Assembly: GCA_004352715.1 (NCBI GenBank)
Contig: SCFE01000095.1
Coordinates: forward strand, 540,618 to 604,617
Direction: 5' to 3'
Length of the DNA stretch: 64,000 nt
Origin: Hofstenia miamia
Taxonomy: Eukaryota > Xenacoelomorpha > Acoela
Below the pieces are notes generated by a model. That model had not been told where the DNA came from. It saw only the letters and a list, made by a program, of their open reading frames with translations, and did no database searches. Position 1 is the first letter of the stretch. The number at the start of each line of letters is the position of its first letter. The position numbers and the translations under genes were made by a program. Below are positions 1 to 10,505 of the stretch, in pieces.

Positions 1-330
1 ACCACCTGGTTTGTCAAGTTGACATTGGTTCCGTGGAAGCGAAATCGAGTTCTTCTATGGGATGTAACTGCAGTCGATGCTCTGGCCCCATGTAGAGTCA
101 ACAATTATGCTCCATTAAAGGCTGCAGAAGATGTTGGCTACGACTTTCAACATATAGCCTTTTAAGTTCAAGGCAATTGTGGATCTGAATCTTTTGAATT
201 TCTCAAAACACTTGGCTTATCCCCAGGAATTCCTTATGCAAAGAATCAGTGTTGCAATTCAAATGGCAAATAGTGCTTGTTTCATTGGCACAGTTGGTTC
301 AACAAAACAGTTGGACGAAGTCTTCTGGTT
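1..330 (+). pseudogene. C-terminal remnant of a retroelement polyprotein (RLE-like domain)
   Basis: Broken reading frames match, from memory, a domain found at the C-terminus of many invertebrate retroelement proteins. Around 20-160 one frame gives LTLVPWKRNRVLLWDV followed by a VDALAP segment, the region where a PD-(D/E)XK restriction-like endonuclease core is expected. Around 233-297 a second frame gives QRISVAIQMANSACFIGT, the usual end of the domain. At least one frameshift and in-frame stops lie between, so it is dead. The element runs off the left edge, so its reverse transcriptase is not visible. The same domain recurs at 2344-2650 on the other strand. Domain similarity is fairly secure; the endonuclease label is inference. 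Confidence 0.5.
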
Positions 331-584
331 GTAGACGTATCTCCTCTACTCTCTTCATAGCTTCTTCTACAGGACGTTCAATAAACCTGTTGTTTTTTAT
401 GCTGAAGATCTGTATTTTAGGAAGTTTACTTCAATGTGTCCAAATTTAAATACACTTACCTTAAATTGATTATGAGTAATGTTGATTGGTAACCAAGTCT
501 TAATTATTGTAGTTTATTTGTAACCAAGATTGATCATTTGTAACTTAGATTACATTTGTAACGTTGATTTCGTAAATATATTGG

Positions 585-885
585 ATATTCTTCCTTGTTG
601 AAAAAATAAGTTATTTATTTGCTTATATATTACTTTTTCTAACATTTTACTTAGTATTGGGAGTACCGAAATTGGTCTATAACTAATGGCATCTTCAGTA
701 TCACATTTTCATGTATAGGTATGATTTGTGCTATTTTCAAATAATTCGGAAAGACGCTCTCAGAAATACATTGATTTAAAATATCACATAATGGTCTGCA
801 TAATATTGGCATTGCTTGACTTAAATACCATGATGGTATTTTAGACGGCCCTTGTGATTTTTAACGTGTAAGTTTTGTGATATTT
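585..885 (-). pseudogene. LINE reverse-transcriptase fragment
   Basis: On the minus strand two adjoining frames encode a typical LINE reverse-transcriptase N-terminal part. The first (about 885-700) reads GPSKIPSWYLSQAMPILCRP and continues to a CISESVFP segment. After one frameshift the second (about 690-600) reads YRPISVLPILSKMLEKVIY, the conserved block that precedes the palm. The catalytic YxDD part is absent. It is a short, frameshifted and probably 5'- and 3'-truncated copy of a CR1/Jockey/I-type element; the clade cannot be fixed from this length. It lies between two copies of a different retroelement domain and probably reflects unrelated insertions. Confidence 0.7.
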
Positions 886-889
886 CATT

Positions 890-2343
890 AAACTGATATA
901 AAGTTTTGAAGAAAAATTTAAATTGTTCTTTATAAAACAAATTTTAAAGAGTATTCTTATTGCAAATGCAGTAAAACTCAATATAAAAATTTTCACGTTT
1001 ATCTACGTTATTTTTTCAATCTTCTATTATATCGACTATGATGATCATAAGTAATAAATTCTGAGAAGCATGCTAGATTTCTTTGTTGCTATTATTTTCA
1101 AATGTCTATAAATGATTGACAAACAAATTTCTCTATTTAGAACATTTTAATCATAGTACGATCTCTTTACTCCTCTGTTCTTTTCACAGTCATATACATG
1201 TAATGGCTATTTATATTTTGGCCTCCTAATAACCAGTCCATTATTTCTTAATTTTCTCATTTAGTTTTACGAGTACATGACATTGTGAGTAACTTCATAG
1301 CCTAGTGCTGGTAAATGACTATGAATTTTTGAAACTCGGCTACTGTGCTTACGATTGGGAGAATTTCTGCATTCTTATAATTCAATTCGACTACAAATTT
1401 ACAAGTTACTCTCAAATCAATCGAAATGTTATTCTATTTTGTTATTTTGTTAATAGTCAACACATAGATAGAATATAATGAATTCTAGAAGGTTCTGCAT
1501 AACTGATTTTAAATAAGACTATTGGTATAAAGATAGTTACTTTGATTTCTTGTTGAAGAATTTACTACAACAAGGTGCATTTTATTTAGTCTAAATAAAA
1601 AATATTGTCTCTAGGAGAAGTATTGTCTACATTATTTACAAACGCATCTCGATCTTTTTTTATGCTAAATTCTGTCAAAAATGTGCTTACAGGTACTAGT
1701 GAAAACAATATTTAAGGAAATATCGTAATTAAGTCACTTGTAAAAAGAGCTTTGCCTGTAACCATTATAGCAGGTATTAATCAGCATAAAAAATAACATC
1801 AATTTAAACCTCAGGTACTCATAGAATTGTTATTAGTAATGAAAAAATATTTAAATTTTATGACTTTCTAATTGATGAAACAAAGGCAAAAATAATTAGG
1901 ACAGCAAAGTAAACTTTTCAAATGGTACAATTACAAAGAAGCTTATAACTACTTGTGCAAGCCATATTAATTATTATCTTTCACCAGAGTTCAATTGTGA
2001 AGGAATTTTTACAAAATTATACAAATCTATGTATGTACAATAAAATGTTTAGTAATCCGAATTATAGTTCAAATTGTAAATCATCTTTAAATGAAAGACT
2101 TGAATTGACAATATTTGTAATTCTTTTTTTAATTTTTTTTTCTTTTAATGAACTCAATAAATGTTTTCTTTTTACTCGGGCTAACTTTATTTTCTGGACG
2201 TCATCCCTGTACCACTTTGTTCTTCAATTTGGCATTTGACTTTTACTTGACATCAAATCAAAAGGCTTTAATTACATGAGTAAGTTGATGCTTGTCAATA
2301 TTTCCTAAATTTTTATTTATTTTTTTCTTAATGTCCAAACTAT
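890..2343. other. Non-coding AT-rich stretch
   Basis: Nothing recognised. The longest open frame (1955-2239 on the plus strand, 94 codons) is rich in Phe, Ile, Asn and Lys, as expected by chance in DNA this AT-rich. Confidence 0.6.
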
Positions 2344-2650
2344 CTAGAAGACATAAAATAATTCTTCTAATGAAGATTCAACTTCTATAGTTCCCAAAAT
2401 ACAAGCGGCATTTGTCTGCTGAATTATAATACTCAAACGTTGTTTAAAATATTCTGCTGCACGTGGTTCCTTTGAAAAAAATATTAGGGATTTGCCAAGT
2501 TGGGAAATAAAGTCTCCAGTTAATTTACCTGCACTGCCTTGACATTCAAAAGCTAGGGGTTGAAATATATAGCCTTGTTGAACAATTTCACTATATTTAG
2601 ATATTTTTCTTTCCAACAAATATTTGATTAAAACAAATTTGACTACTCAA
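2344..2650 (-). pseudogene. Second copy of the RLE-like retroelement C-terminal domain
   Basis: A 91-codon open frame reads KISKYSEIVQQGYIFQPLAF near its start and RLSIIIQQTNAACILGTI near its end. These are the hallmark blocks of the domain also seen at 1-330 (compare QRISVAIQMANSACFIGT there). Conservation of both blocks with uninterrupted spacing argues for a real, less decayed relic. No reverse transcriptase can be read upstream on the minus strand (beyond 2650), so it is a 5'-truncated scrap. Family assignment rests on remembered sequence patterns. Confidence 0.55.
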
Positions 2651-4874
2651 TTAAATTTTTAATAATTTGTGGACAAAATTTGAAAACTGAGCTTTAGAGC
2701 TGATGCCTTTACGGTAAAAAACTATATCTTTAAACAAACACATTACTAGTTTTTATCTATCCGACATACAAGTGCAAGTTAATTTTCTCGGTCAAGCCAA
2801 TTGTTTCAACTCAGTCTTGTTTATGAGAATAGACCATCTTCGGAAAAATATTTTTTTACAAAGCTAAGATTTTAATGCTATTATTACCTTTTTATGTTCT
2901 TGTGTAGGACGGTCTACGATAATCATATTTCACATTAATTAAATACAACATACAATAAAAATAACATTATATAAATTACCGAATTAGATTACAAATTCTA
3001 ATAACATTTCCAGTATTATTTGATTCATACCAAAAATTGGGAGAATCTAGATGTTATATTCATTTACCTTAATGTGTTTGATTAAAGTTTATATTCTTAT
3101 TGCATTCAACTAGAATAATTATTTTACTAGTTAGGTTTTGTTGATATTTTAATACGTTTATTTGTAGATGATTTTTTGTCATGATACCAAATTTAAAATA
3201 GTTTGTTGATTCATGTAACATTAGTTAGTGACACTGAACTGTCTTTCTTGGAATAATAGAACTTTTCAATGGCATTTTATCACTCACCGTGCAGTTGCAA
3301 TGTAAATGGAGACAAAACAATTACATCGTTATTATAAACTTCAGCAGAATTAAATATTTTATAGTGTATAATATTTGTATACTGGGATTATATTTAATGT
3401 TTTTTTTTAATTCAAACTTACTCAAAATAGACCTAGCAAAACTAAATGTCCAAATAATTTACGAAATTTCTGACATCAATTTTTTTAGTTTAGTTCTGTT
3501 CGAGTTTGTAAAGTCACAAACTATAAGCGAATGTAGTTTCAACAAAAAACATAAATCTGCTAGCATTTACAATTGGCAGTATTTCATTGATAAAGTTACC
3601 ATTTAAATGGGTGATGTTGCATTATTTAGAAGCCTAATAATACGCTGCATGAATAAACAATGACTACCAGTCATATGTTATTAATTGACAGCAGTGAAAT
3701 GTTTTAATGTCGAATAATCATCAAAAAACCATGACTTTTAAAATAGTTCAAGATTGCTTATAATCAATATAAGATTGGCAAAATCATTGGCAAATATTTC
3801 CGATGGAAAACAATGTTGCTACTTTAACATAATATAGCTTACATAAGCTTTGTATACGCAATAAATTTCTTCATATGTATGAATTATGTGAAATTATTAA
3901 TAAGCAGACTTAAGTTTGATGAAATCAGTAAGTTTAAAATAAGTACTACAAAGCTTAAAAGTAAAATTTTAATTTGGCCGACATATTTTAAAACTTGCTC
4001 TCTTTTTGACAAAATTTCAATTTAAAAAAAGAACATTCATTATATGTTATATGAATTTTTAAAATTCTTTACTTATAAACGGATTTAAACAGATCCATAC
4101 ACTACAGTGGTTTCAAAAAAAAGTATCAATTTTTTCTCAAAATTCTCTCGAATCTTTGAACTGAAAAGTGGTAGATAAAACTATTACTACGGTACTTGCA
4201 TTGCATGTGACTACCGACTAGGAAGTACTTTTAATCAGCAAAATGATAAGTAAAATCTGTCCAATATCTAAAATTGTTCAATATTCATTTTAAGTGTATG
4301 AAGAATATGTTGCATAAACTGAATGTTTGCTTACCTAGTATTTATTCGTTATGAATTAACTTCATTTATCAATTCTTGATATTCCATGTAAAAGTAAAGT
4401 TTAGCGATCTTAAACTTTCTATTTTTTTTATCAATTTGAGGCAATCCACATGCTGAAGGAGGCCTTTTTCAAATTATACTAAGTTTCTAATCATTTAGTA
4501 AATTTTCTGAACTTTCGACGTTTCCGATTCACATACATTTTGAATTCCCTATATACAGAATGGACAATTTAAAAAAAACTTAGGTCAAAACTCGACGAGG
4601 TCTTAAATTTCACTAAAATGCATCCTATATCAAATTCGCGGAACTTTCTTTGTTCTGAAACAATGTTGCCTACTTTTGCATGTATTTAATATTTACTTTA
4701 CACTATTTTTGATGCACCTATACTTAGAAATGTCTCACTCTAGCCCCGACATAGTGAAAGTAAACCTTTAGCTCTCCAATTAGTTTTCATCGATGCCCAG
4801 AAATTATGTTGAAAAATCAGCGAACAATGTTTTTTTCTTAATGCGGTTATCTACATGAAATTGAGTTTGAAGTG
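2651..4874. other. Non-coding AT-rich stretch
   Basis: No gene or repeat recognised. The plus ORF at 3289-3606 (105 codons) has chance-like composition. A stretch at 4098-4125 (CACTACAGTGG followed by A-rich sequence) resembles a Tc1-type end, but no partner inverted repeat was found. Confidence 0.55.
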
Positions 4875-5204
4875 CTAAAGTGTTGGTTCGTATAATGCAA
4901 ATTGTAAGCGATTTTTTATATCATTGATCATTATAAGAATACCAATTGCAAACAAGATGCAGGATGTAATTTTGAAGCCATGTTTTCTCACACCAACATT
5001 CGAAGAAGAAAACTGCGCCAGATCTTTCAATGCTGAGAAAGAGCTCGTTCTATCTTCAGATATCAGCATCCACAGAAGTGGTGCAAAACCCACCATAGCC
5101 AAAAAGTAACAAAATATTGGAAAAAATGATGAAGTCAGAATTATGTTCAGTATACCTTTCAAAGGTTTTATTAAAGTCGTGCAAACATTTTGTAAAATTT
5201 TCAC
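4875..5204 (-). CDS. Unrecognised ORF with two predicted membrane helices
   Basis: Open for 109 codons, ending at a TAG. No ATG lies at the frame start: an in-frame GTG is used at 5204, with stops just upstream, so it is an exon or a relic rather than a complete gene. Two strongly hydrophobic segments are visible, about residues 18-47 (including FFPIFCYFLAMVGFAPLLWM) and about residues 80-94 (ITSCILFAIGILIMI). They are separated by a polar loop with charged residues (SEDRTSS, RKHG). This spacing looks like a two-pass membrane protein more than random AT-rich translation. It lies 580 bp downstream of ZC3H10 on the same strand. Plausible donor/acceptor pairs exist near 5205-5250, but none joins cleanly to an ATG. 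No family recognised. Confidence 0.3.
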   Translation of the reverse strand: MKILQNVCTTLIKPLKGILNIILTSSFFPIFCYFLAMVGFAPLLWMLISEDRTSSFSALKDLAQFSSSNVGVRKHGFKITSCILFAIGILIMINDIKNRLQFALYEPTL

Positions 5205-5511
5205 CCTTAGTAACGGTTACCTTAAGATTTACTTTCCAAATACTAAGCAATTCCTCACTACGAATAACATTTTATCACACAAGTAAATTTATATATTATA
5301 AAAGATAGAGTATTTGTAATTCAAAAATAATTGGTCAAAGTGTCATTGAGCAGCCTTATCATGCACCAGAGTTGTGTTTATCGAAATAAAAAACTTTCTT
5401 TTAAGATACAGCCACCTTCAGCATGTTATTGGCCATCTATACTTATATAACAATTCAATTAGGGTAAGCTATTATTTCTAATAACAGCATATAGATCTCT
5501 TTTGATTACAT

Positions 5512-5517
5512 TTTATT
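5512..5517 (-). promoter_or_regulatory. Candidate poly(A) signal of ZC3H10
   Basis: AATAAA read on the minus strand, about 270 nt after the ZC3H10 stop codon. AATAAA is common by chance in this base composition, so the assignment rests on position. Confidence 0.4.
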
Positions 5518-5783
5518 AAATATAAAAGGAACACTTTTAATTTTGTACTGAAAATGTAAAAAATAAAATATGATATGTAAGTGCAATGAAAACAATCTAT
5601 TCTCACATTTTTACACAAATTTTGAACATAATTATATAAATTCATTAAAATTCTATCAAATGCACAATATTTAAAACAACTAAAACACAGTATATAAATA
5701 CCTGACATTATCTTTACAAAGTTTACCAATCACAGAGTGAAGCTTAAACACTAAACAGGTCCCTTTCGAATACTCTACGAAAA

Positions 5784-6686
5784 TCATCTAGGAGGCTGTG
5801 ACACCACTGTTTTGAGGGGATACGCTGTCGTAAAGGCTGCGTTTGGTTGTGCTCCTACTCCAGGTGTCATGCTTGGCATAGACTGAAGAGCATTTATACA
5901 AACAGTAGGTGCAGGCAAACCAGTGATGACTCCAAGAGCGGCTGGATTTGATAGACCAATTCCCAACCCCTGTGCTTGGCTAAAAACACCAGGTGTAGGC
6001 ACAAAGCCATTTGTGGCGACTTGGAGTGTTTTGGAAGCCCTTAATCTAGCATTTTGCTCCAATAATACCTCGTTAGTAGCTGCAAGGTCACTGACCTGTT
6101 TTTTGAGATCTTCTATTCTTCTATGTAATATAGCATTTTCTTCTTCTATTAGATTAACTTCAAAGGATGTCATCTTTGCGCGTTTTGATACTTGCTGGCG
6201 AGGTGTTAGAAAGGGATCATAATTTTCGGATAAACGAGCTTTCTTTGAACACAAGTCGGAATCGTCTGATGCAGTTTCATCGTCATCTGAAGAGTGTGAA
6301 TATTTGCATTTTTCTCCTCGACGACACTCTCCACGTTTATGATCACGACAAAGAGGCACTTTCCCATTGATAGCTTCGGCATCACTGTATAATTTCAGCC
6401 CGTTTTCCGTCGCATACTTGACTCGATCAGGTAACGCACCGCTTCGTTTGTAGAACTCTTCTTCGGATTTGCTACAATGAATATAACGACAGTTTTTTCT
6501 TTTACAATTAGCATTTAAATAATCGTGACAAAGAACTAGAGTGCTGTCATTCTCGGCAGTCTCCACAACGCACGCTGCTGCGCTGAGCTCGGGATGTTGA
6601 AACCTGCAGCCATTTCCTCGCGAACACACATTCCGCAAGAAGTCTCGACAGACTTCGTTGCTATTGGACAGCATATTCGAGGACAT
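5784..6686 (-). CDS. ZC3H10: Zinc finger CCCH domain-containing protein 10 (ZC3H10) orthologue
   Basis: A 300-residue protein read without interruption from the ATG at 6686 to a TGA at 5784. Three CCCH fingers are explicit: C13-x7-C21-x5-C27-x3-H31, C53-x7-C61-x4-C66-x3-H70 and C113-x7-C121-x5-C127-x3-H131. An acidic serine-rich linker follows (about 132-144), then a coiled coil at about 179-216 containing EEENAILHRRIEDLKKQ and ATNEVLLEQNA. This closely matches the coiled coil of vertebrate ZC3H10 as remembered. The C-terminal third is Pro/Ala/Thr/Gly-rich and low in structure. Family knowledge: CCCH fingers bind RNA, and ZC3H10 is linked to pri-miRNA and mitochondrial regulation. The frame stays open upstream to a splice acceptor at 6740, but no earlier ATG exists in this exon, so a 5' UTR intron is likely. 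Confidence 0.93.
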   Translation of the reverse strand: MSSNMLSNSNEVCRDFLRNVCSRGNGCRFQHPELSAAACVVETAENDSTLVLCHDYLNANCKRKNCRYIHCSKSEEEFYKRSGALPDRVKYATENGLKLYSDAEAINGKVPLCRDHKRGECRRGEKCKYSHSSDDDETASDDSDLCSKKARLSENYDPFLTPRQQVSKRAKMTSFEVNLIEEENAILHRRIEDLKKQVSDLAATNEVLLEQNARLRASKTLQVATNGFVPTPGVFSQAQGLGIGLSNPAALGVITGLPAPTVCINALQSMPSMTPGVGAQPNAAFTTAYPLKTVVSQPPR

Positions 6687-6737
6687 TACAGCATGCTTCA
6701 ACGTCTCTGAAGTGTTGGTCGCTTGCTGCTGCGCCGC

Positions 6738-6752
6738 TGCTGCAATAAAAAC
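6738..6752 (-). other. Splice acceptor upstream of the ZC3H10 start
   Basis: On the minus strand a T-rich tract runs into TTTTTATTGCAG, immediately before a CAG/GCG-rich stretch that is in frame with ZC3H10 but lacks an ATG. The exon would be 5784-6739 with about 50 nt of 5' UTR before the chosen start. An upstream coding exon that adds N-terminal residues is the alternative. No upstream exon was identified. Confidence 0.5.
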
Positions 6753-7500
6753 ATATCATTCACTGTTAATAACATGCAGATGTAGACTAAAAATACATGC
6801 GAAATTTTACCACAACTTCAATTGGCCAAATTTAATTGATAATTTTGCAATTAAAGAGAGCTATGTGAAATAATTCTAAATTAAAATATTCATAAGGAAT
6901 AAATGTAAAATACTTAAAAGCATCAAGTTACAAAAAATGTAAACAGCAATACCCGCTCTAAAATAGAATGCTACAAGACAAAATTCTACAAGAAAAAAGA
7001 ACTACGGGATGTTGCTAAGATATGCAATTTTAATTGTGAAATTTGAACAAACTTTGATAATTCTAGAAAGCTATACAAATTGGTTAACCCATCCTGAATT
7101 TCATGCTTAAAAATAGCATTAAATTTTTTAGTCTTATCTAATTCTTGTTTAATGTAAACATCAATAGCACTTAAAGATAAAAATAAAAATTTCGAAAATT
7201 CGTAAAAATGAAAAACTTAATACAAGAAAAGGACCAATTGGAAGCGTGTATTAATAGCAGAACAACTTCATGCAATAGAGCGTTGTGATAAACTGCAAAA
7301 TGCAAAGCAAACGGTGCGTAGTATAAGCATGAATAGTAAAATATTTAAATGTTAGTCAATTACAACAACATCGATTTTTAAAAAGCGCACTGCCACTGAA
7401 ATAAAACTGAAATCAGAAGTGGCGCATTTTGTTTTGATTTAAATTACCACGATTGCATGCATTTCCCTGCTTTATACAACAGGAATGTTTTATAGTAAAG

Positions 7501-7502
<2 letters not shown>
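6753..7502. other. Upstream region of ZC3H10
   Basis: Presumably intron, 5' exon or promoter of ZC3H10 on the minus strand. No core promoter motif or second exon could be supported, and the region runs into a (TA)n tract and an assembly gap. Confidence 0.4.

Positions 7503-7534
<32 letters not shown>
7503..7534. repeat. (TA)n tract at left edge of gap
   Basis: Uninterrupted TA dinucleotides that run into the N gap at 7535. The true array length is unknown. Confidence 0.95.
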
Positions 7535-7867
7535 NNNNNNNNNNNNNNNNNNNNNNNNNNNNNNNNNNNNNNNNNNNNNNNNNNNNNNNNNNNNNNNNNN
7601 NNNNNNNNNNNNNNNNNNNNNNNNNNNNNNNNNNNNNNNNNNNNNNNNNNNNNNNNNNNNNNNNNNNNNNNNNNNNNNNNNNNNNNNNNNNNNNNNNNNN
7701 NNNNNNNNNNNNNNNNNNNNNNNNNNNNNNNNNNNNNNNNNNNNNNNNNNNNNNNNNNNNNNNNNNNNNNNNNNNNNNNNNNNNNNNNNNNNNNNNNNNN
7801 NNNNNNNNNNNNNNNNNNNNNNNNNNNNNNNNNNNNNNNNNNNNNNNNNNNNNNNNNNNNNNNNNNN
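7535..7867. other. Assembly gap, 333 N
   Basis: Flanked on both sides by (TA)n, so the gap is at least partly unresolved TA repeat. Open frames running through it have no meaning. Confidence 0.98.

Positions 7868-7897
<30 letters not shown>
7868..7897. repeat. (TA)n tract at right edge of gap
   Basis: TA repeat that abuts the left inverted repeat of the Tc1-like element, so the element sits at a TA target within or beside the array. Confidence 0.95.
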
Positions 7898-7900
<3 letters not shown>

Positions 7901-8788
7901 TACTAGAAAAAAGAATTCGGCCACCAATGATTTGTCATAAATATTTCTAACAAATGGACGCCAAAATGTCATTGGTATTTTTAAATTAGATTTGGTGTTG
8001 CAAACAGAGGAATTCATCAATGTTGAGACATAATTATCACTGTTTACTTTAAATCTCAAGAAGAAATGCTACAATGCTTGTAGGGTGAGGTGAGCCAATT
8101 TAATGAGAGACAATTCATCTGAACATTGGTCTAATGTTATATTTTCAGATGAGTCAAGATTTGAGCTATACTCATTAAAAATAATATTGATAAAGAGACC
8201 AACCGGGCAGAGGTTCAGATTCTTGCCTCAATTTACTCGGATGACATGAAATACGGTAGGAAGTCTGTAATGGTATGAGGTGCAGTATGGAAGTGTGGCT
8301 TTCGCAAGATTGTTCACATCACTGGTATTCTCCTAATTCTTAATTTGCTCGGATTCTAGAAAAGGAACTTTTGCCACTCCTTACAAGTGATCAATATATC
8401 AGCAGGATGGTGCTCCATGTCATACCTCAAAACAAATGAAAAATTTCTTCCAAAATAATAAGATTGCTATCCTTGCTGACATGCCTGGCCAATCTCCAGA
8501 TCTTAACATTATCGAGAATATGTGAAAAGAGGTCAAATATCCAATTATTCAGCATATTCTTCACACTGAAGACACACTGTGAATCGTAATAAAGATCGCC
8601 CTGATCGCCTTGAAGCTGTTATTCGCTCAAAGGGACACCCTACAAAATATTAGAAGAGACGATTTTGTTCTAAGTGCTTGTATTGCATCAATTACTAACT
8701 TATGTATCTTATTTTGAATTTACTTTTTTCGGATGTGCTCACTTGTTAAAATTTTTTCAAGTGGCCGAATACATTTTTCCAATACAAG
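7898..8788 (+). mobile_element. Tc1-like DNA transposon, decayed
   Basis: Terminal inverted repeats are visible. The left end is CAGTACTAGAAAAAAG followed by AATTCGGCCACC (7898-7925). The right end is GTGGCCGAAT followed by ACATTTTTCCAATAC (8761-8785), its imperfect reverse complement. Between them lies a decayed transposase C-terminal half. Length about 890 bp is short for Tc1 (usually 1.2-1.6 kb), and the region coding for the N-terminal DNA-binding domain is missing or unrecognisable. The left end abuts (TA)n, in line with TA target use. Confidence 0.8.
8112..8690 (+). pseudogene. Tc1-like transposase remnant
   Basis: One frame still carries all three catalytic carboxylates. The first Asp is in IFSDESRF (8148-8150), the second in QQDGAPCHTSKQMKNFF (Asp at 8406-8408), and the Glu in SPDLNIIENM (8514-8516). 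The last two are 36 positions apart, one more than the usual DD34E spacing, because of an extra residue before MPGQSPDL. Frameshifts and stops interrupt the region between the first and second Asp, and a TGA replaces the usual Trp after the Glu block. It cannot encode an active enzyme. Confidence 0.8.
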
Positions 8789-9008
8789 TTTTTTAATTTT
8801 GATTAAAAATTAATAGCCAATTGCTATTCTACATATTTTATGGTATTAGGACATACAGATTTTCCTTTCTCAATCAAAGTCACACTTGGTTATAATTTTA
8901 GGCACGCTCTATCCACGTTCATCATAGGTTAATTTATGTCAACAGTTTGTTTATAAATTATGTTTTGGAAATAAGCTTATTTAAAATACACAATGTGGAA
9001 GGGAAAGC
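8789..9008. other. Non-coding spacer
   Basis: No feature seen between the Tc1 element and the hAT-like end. Confidence 0.5.
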
Positions 9009-9093
9009 TCACCAGTACCCGCCTGTACCCGATAATAATTAATGCACATCCAACGGTACTCGCGAAAAAAACGGGTACCAATATCTGCATATC
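9009..9093. repeat. hAT-like terminal remnant
   Basis: Contains GTACCCG/CGGGTAC motifs in both orientations and CCCGATAATAATTA, and reads TAGTGATATGC from the outer end on the minus strand. That resembles hAT-type ends (T/CAG-GATGTG-CGGGTA) seen in many genomes. A diverged copy lies at 44671-44757. Family call is inference. Confidence 0.4.
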
Positions 9094-10243
9094 ACTAATA
9101 TATATATATATATATATTGCAAACAAAAATTCAAACATCTTTAAAATAATCTGAAAATCTTAAATAAACTAATATAGTTAGCTTCTATTGTAAATTGCAA
9201 AAAATTAGCAATTACTGCAGACTTGTCTGCTTAAAATATTAAGTTATAATAATTTTGAATAATTAAACTGAAAATAAGAGCATTTAAGAAATAGTAACAA
9301 ATACTAATCACATCACCAGAGATTTAAATGGCGACCATTTATCATTCCAGCTAATTTGGTGAATTTATGTCCACAGACAATATTTTTTAAAAATCAACAA
9401 ATGACCTGCTTAATCCGTTTCCATTTCTGAATTTAATGTAATAAAACATTATTTTTGAATCAACAAAATTTTCAAAAAGACTTTAAATCCATAACCATAT
9501 CGCAAAACTCATAAATACAACGTGAAAATAGGCCATATTTAAAACAATTATAACAGCAATAATTCTTACTGACTGATATATATATATATATATATATATA
9601 AATATATAAACTACAACAGTCTCATTTTAATTGAAAAAAATCAAAAGAAATCTATTGCTTAGAAGGAAAGGTAAAAGTAATGAAAAAGAAATCAAATGAT
9701 GAATATGATGGAAATAAAAAATCAATAGGGATTTAATAATAAGCAGAATTGATTGAGAAAAGTATTGAATAATAATGCCAGGATTAACAAACAAGGTAAC
9801 CTTCAACTAATTCTAATTGACAGAACAAAACGGATAGTCAATCTTTCTTCAATTAACTTCCAAATAAATCAGTTTCCCCAAAATCTGTCTGCACTCTTCA
9901 ATTGAAAATATAATAAAATCTCTTCAATATGTTGGTTTCCAAGTTGACATATGGGCCAAAATAGGTCAGTGAAAAGTGAGAGTGACATTACAATCATCTT
10001 ACGACAAATCATTGTTGGAATTCATTTACTACATTAATTTTCAACTATATTTTTTATTAGCACTTAAACCTGAAAGTAAAGAACGGTCTTATCACTCGTG
10101 AAATAGCAATAAGCGATGCATAAGAGATTCAATTTTGTAAAAATTTCACGCGTACAATGAAACGGTAAACATTGGGAACTAGGCTATTCATAGAATTGGA
10201 TAATCCTTAACATTTACATAAAGATCGTTATTTATCTTTATAT

Positions 10244-10285
<42 letters not shown>

Positions 10286-10505
10286 CTAAAATTGCAAAGA
10301 ATAACAAAGCATCTCTTGATTCTAAACATAAATGACATCATCGAGGCTTTTTTATATACTACAACCAATAATGAATGTCAAGACATCCAATTAAAATTGC
10401 ATAGACCATGGACGAAAATGCTAAGCGAATTTAGACGCATAAAACTATTTTAAAAGTAGCTAGTTGAACTGTCCTATCAACATTTATCAGAAATTAAAAA
10501 CATAT
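9094..10505. other. Non-coding, with three TA tracts
   Basis: AT-rich sequence with (TA)n at 9099-9117, 9576-9608 and 10251-10284. No gene signal. Confidence 0.6.

Noticed and set aside
5923-6370. Plus-strand ORFs opposite ZC3H10
   Set aside because: Antisense shadows of a well-supported coding exon.
7453-8059. Three long open frames spanning the N gap
   Set aside because: They consist of TA-repeat translation and Ns.
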